From: Symsagittifera roscoffensis
Taxonomy: Eukaryota; Xenacoelomorpha; Acoela; Convolutidae
Reading direction: 5' to 3'
Assembly (NCBI RefSeq): GCF_963678635.1
Contig: NC_087067.1
Location: 53,808,233 to 53,872,232 of the forward strand
Length of the DNA: 64,000 nt
The notes beneath the pieces were generated by a model that did no database searches, was not told where the DNA came from, and saw only the letters and a program-made list of their open reading frames with translations. Made by a program: the position numbers and the translations under genes. Shown piece by piece: positions 60,354 to 64,000 of the stretch; the stretch's first letter is position 1; every line of letters begins with the position of its first letter.

Positions 60354-62602
60354 TGTAACATTCGCCCGGAAGATACATATCGACGGAAAACAAAACTAAG
60401 TCTTAAGACGACTGGCTAACGTCTAAACAGAGCTTTGCATGCTTTTCACCGTCTCTACCAAGCCAGTACTTTTCGGTGGTCTTTTCTAACATCGGGTCGA
60501 CAAAAACGTTACTGCTTTCAGCTTCGGTAAAAACACTCAAATTAACTAGATTACATGCAGAAATAGTGAGCTCATGGCTGGGTCTCAGTATCCCCAGACC
60601 ACGAGGTCACTCCTAAAAACAGGGCTACTACTATTTATTATATTACTATTGTTTTTGTTCAGTAGATAAAAATCATCATCTCCATCGAAGATGGATCAAC
60701 ACTTTCCCCCAACTCCTAGCTTCTCATCCTTATTAAAATGAATCCAGATATTAATTAAATTCAAGTCAGGACATGACAGGAAGCTAAAAGTTTATGTAAC
60801 AGGATAAAAGTTTCAGTTCCTTTACCCTTCCGGATTGATGAATCCGCTGGATCAAGCTCGTTAATCCTGATTTCCTCTTAATCCGGAAGGCCGTCTTTCA
60901 CCCTTCACCGTTGTTCGCAAGGGCCTTGCAACTATTGTAGCAGCACAATAGTTGCAACTCGGAGTGTTCTTCTGTTATTCTGTAACTCGTTGTCGTTTTC
61001 CGATCTCAATTTCGTTGTTGTTGCTAGCGCAATAATGTTGTTCTCTTTTTCTTTCTCGTTTTAGTCAAAATGGCCGTTTCTGACGTTTCTCAGAAATATG
61101 ACGTCATAATTCGAATTTTCGAAATTTTAAAATACCAGAATATTCTAGCCCTCACCGTTTGGCCAATCGTTCCAATAACGTTCTGAATTCTTAATAATCA
61201 TCAATCCGGAAGGCTTACTGCTAAAAATTCGAAGTCTGCATAAATTGCATTTTGGCCATTCTGGTCGAATGTCACACATCTCCATCGAAGATGGATCAAC
61301 CCTTTCCCCCAACTCCTAGCTTCTCATCCTTATCAAAATGAATCTAGATTTTAATTAAATTCAAGTCAGGACATGACAGGAAGCTAAAAGTTTATGTAAC
61401 AGGATAAAAGTTTCAGTTCCTCTACCCTTCCGGATTGATGAATCCACTGGATCAAGCTCGTTAATCCTGATTTCCTCTTAATCCGGAAGGCCGTCTTTCA
61501 CCCTTCACCGTTGTTAGCAACGGCCTTGCAACTATTGTAGCAGCACAATAGTTGTAACTCGGAGTGTTCTCTGTTACTCTGTAACTCGTTGTCGTTTTCC
61601 AATCTCGATTTCGTAGTTGTTGTTAGCGCAGCTAATGTTGTTCTGTTCTTCTTTCTCGTTTTAGCCAAAATGGCCATTTCTGACGTTTCTCAGAAATATG
61701 ACGTCATAATTCGAATTTTTGAAATTTTAAAATACCAGAATATTCCAGCCCTCACCGTTTGGCCAATCGTTCCAATAACGTTCTTACTTCTTAATAATCA
61801 CCAATCCGGAAGGCTCACTGCTAAAAATTCGAATTCTGCATAGATTGCATTTTTCACATTCTGGTCGAATGTCACATACTCCCCGGACAGTCCGGTCAAT
61901 GTCCTCATTGAATCGCGCAATGTTCGTAAAATGGTTACAGTGTCATCGAACAGAATTTACAAAATGCACAAAATTACTTTTACCCACGTCACATCGACTC
62001 ACTGCAGAATATAAATGGCATCATACTACATCACTATAGCCTTCAAATTCTTTCACCAATCTGCACATTGAGGATATGACCTAAGATAAAACATATTTTC
62101 TGACTTCCAGTGTCAATGTCCCGATTAAAACTTTTTCTCTTAGATTTAAAAGGTGTTGGCTTGCAGTACAGTCCTGCCAACCAACAAGCTAAAATTATCC
62201 TACTACACTTTTCCCTTCGGAAATCTTGCTTGTTATTGTCCTGAAAACTAAAATTAAGAAACTCTGTGGTTAGAAAGAACAATGAAACAATCTCCCTCTT
62301 CGAGAGATTACTCAAGCCTTCCATGTCACCACAAAGTGATCAGTTCTCCTAGCTGATTAAAAACAGTCATGCAGGCTGGAATATTTAAATATACTCCTTC
62401 ACTTAAGCCTTTCTAAATAAATAGTAAGTGAGTGTCTCTAAAGCCACTTCAACTAAAATCAAAATGCAAATTTATAAATGCAACAATTTCAAAACTCAAC
62501 TAAATGTTTCAGTTTTCAATTACAACTTGGTTGCTTGGTTTCTCACTTGAGTTTTTCACACACATAAAACAATTCTTTAACTTTAGTTTTAACTTTTCTT
62601 CA
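60354..62602 (-). repeat. Shared LTR between two copies of the 24-kb element, about 2.25 kb
   Basis: It matches 38579-40505 in order. It holds one 326-bp unit (60354 to about 60679), two 600-bp units (60680-61279 and 61280-61878), and the same unique segment to 62602, where the polypurine tract of the upstream copy begins. It is the 5' LTR of the complete element on its left and the 3' LTR of the broken copy on its right. Small indels separate the 600-bp units. Confidence 0.75.
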
Positions 62603-62702
62603 TCTCTCTTTTGTTTTCTTCTTTTTTCGTCGTTTAGAAGTTCTAAAACTTCTAAATTCTTCTAATTTCGTTTCTTTTTTCATCTTGTTTTTCGGTCATT
62701 CG

Positions 62703-64000
62703 TCACTGCTCCATTTCTTCCTCCTGTGATACTGACTCTGCACTCTCAGTCTCCGTATCCTGTAACACGTCGTTAGCTATCCTGACGCTGCTGGAAGCCG
62801 TCCTCCAACACTTCTGCTCTTCCACCCTCTGTTTGCAGCAAGGTAGGGGATCCACGTTAGATTCTCTGTTCCTGCAGAAGCTGTTGTGGAGACACAACGT
62901 CACGTTTCTCTCCAAATCTTCTTTCAGCATCTCTGCCTTTTCATTTCCACTACGCTCACTCGTCCTGGAAATTCTTTTCACAGCGGTGGTCACTGCATTC
63001 CGATGAGTCACGAGAGCTCGCTTGAAAGCTCCTGCCCCAATGTCCAGCTGATATTCACTGTACACTATGCCATGCTTCGACATATGCTTTTTCGCATACT
63101 CGTACAACCATGCAGACATGTTAGCTCTGAACCATGGCATCAATCGTTTTCTTGCCCATATCTTCTTCACTTCCATCGGAATGTTTAGAGCTTTGCACAT
63201 TGTCTCAAAAAGATCTAAATCTTTTAGACAATCTAATTTCCGCAATTGTTCTCTCGTCGGTGCCTCCTGTCTATTATTCTCTCTCACATGAGCTTCCAGC
63301 CATCGCATCGCCATCATAACTCCCACTATCACTATTGTTACGGGCTGTGATGAATCTGGTAAACCCATGGAGAGCAGCTCTCCAGAGTCCCAGATCAAGA
63401 TCAGATTACTACGCTTGGCAGCAAGCAGTGGCAAGAAAACTCGTCATGTGTCAACATGCTGCTCCTCCAATTACGTTTTCCCGAAGCTTCCAGCAATGGT
63501 TCCACTTCCATCATCACTCGGTGGACTTCATCATTCTCATCTACTGCATTGTAATCTATGACAGTTGATCCTCTCTGTTTCTGTTTCTCAAAGTCACTGA
63601 AGTTCCCGCTCACATATCCCATGAACTTCTTTCCTAGTATCAACTCCAATTCTTCTTTGGTTCTCTCTGGAACTGCTGAGAACATCTTACATAGTAACTC
63701 GTAAGACTTTTCAGACATTCTCGCCAATCTCACCCACTTCGGCACTGAGAAGGCTTGATCCACAATCGTTCATGTACTCTTCACGTCCACAGCTACGAAA
63801 TGTACAGGGTATCTGCTCTTACACATTGGAGCCAACGTTGAACCCACCAAATATCGTGCTCCTGATGGTCTACAATAAGTCTCGCTGTGTCTGATGTTCA
63901 TCTCTGTATCGATTGCTTCCCTCCATTTCCCTATGTATTTCTGTTCAGTCTGCAGAACTCCTGGGAATACTTCTACGCTGATGGCTGTGACCATCTCATG
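62703..64000 (-). pseudogene. Broken 3' part of ORF5 from an upstream element copy
   Basis: It aligns with about the last third of ORF5 (40637 to about 41930). Two disabling differences are visible: a 16-bp deletion near 63418 that shifts the frame, and an in-frame TGA near 63770. The C-terminus also differs, with the stop of the first copy replaced so that the frame runs about 11 codons further. Elsewhere identity is high (a few percent differences by eye). The copy continues beyond the right edge of the window. Confidence 0.88.

Noticed and set aside
1..64000. CRISPR arrays or prokaryotic operons
   Set aside because: No regularly spaced short palindromic repeats; introns, LTRs and a DEK gene show a eukaryotic genome.

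Overview
The window reads as nuclear DNA of an invertebrate animal. It is AT-rich, it carries an intron-containing homologue of the animal chromatin protein DEK, and the rest is dominated by LTR retroelements and small DNA transposons. The phylum cannot be fixed from the sequence alone. No rRNA gene, intact tRNA gene or CRISPR array was seen.

Layout. (1) About 1-15,180, minus strand: a Ty3/gypsy-type element with an envelope-like gene. In element order it has a probable LTR and leader, a small basic ORF, a 2,277-codon gag-PR-RT-RNase H frame, the rest of integrase in the same frame after one in-frame TAG, two small membrane ORFs that overlap by 4 nt, a 378-codon frame with no Met, and an open envelope-like glycoprotein frame of at least 867 codons that runs off the left edge. 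(2) 15,190-17,848: a tRNA-derived (SINE-like) head with a tandem duplication, and a 421-bp hAT-type MITE with an 8-bp target duplication. (3) 17,849-25,942, plus strand: a decayed Mag-like Ty3/gypsy element with two 350-bp LTRs. The second LTR leads into a truncated second gag. (4) 25,940-33,366: a TIR element, a relative of the hAT MITE, diverged repeats and a 904-bp tandem duplication. (5) 33,367-38,172, minus strand: the seven-exon DEK-like gene. (6) 38,579-62,602, minus strand: a roughly 24-kb LTR element. (7) 62,603-64,000: the 3' end of a second, broken copy that shares an LTR with it.

The most unusual object is the 24-kb element. Its first ORF (2,490 codons) has capsid-like Gag, two CCHC knuckles, a retropepsin-like domain with DRG in place of D-S/T-G, and a complete HHCC/DDE integrase. 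I find no reverse transcriptase or RNase H there or in the other large ORFs. The same ORF ends in a region resembling a macro domain. Downstream are a coiled-coil ORF, an SGNH-hydrolase-like ORF joined in frame through a single TAA to a 1-kb-codon ORF, and a 1,149-codon ORF of unknown function. LTRs, a polypurine tract and a candidate primer-binding site still frame it, so it appears to move by reverse transcription using an enzyme supplied elsewhere.

Two families clearly show a head-to-tail arrangement with a shared LTR, and the first element may too. The 24-kb element ends about 400 bp upstream of the DEK start codon in the same orientation, so its LTR could influence DEK transcription. That last point is inference.
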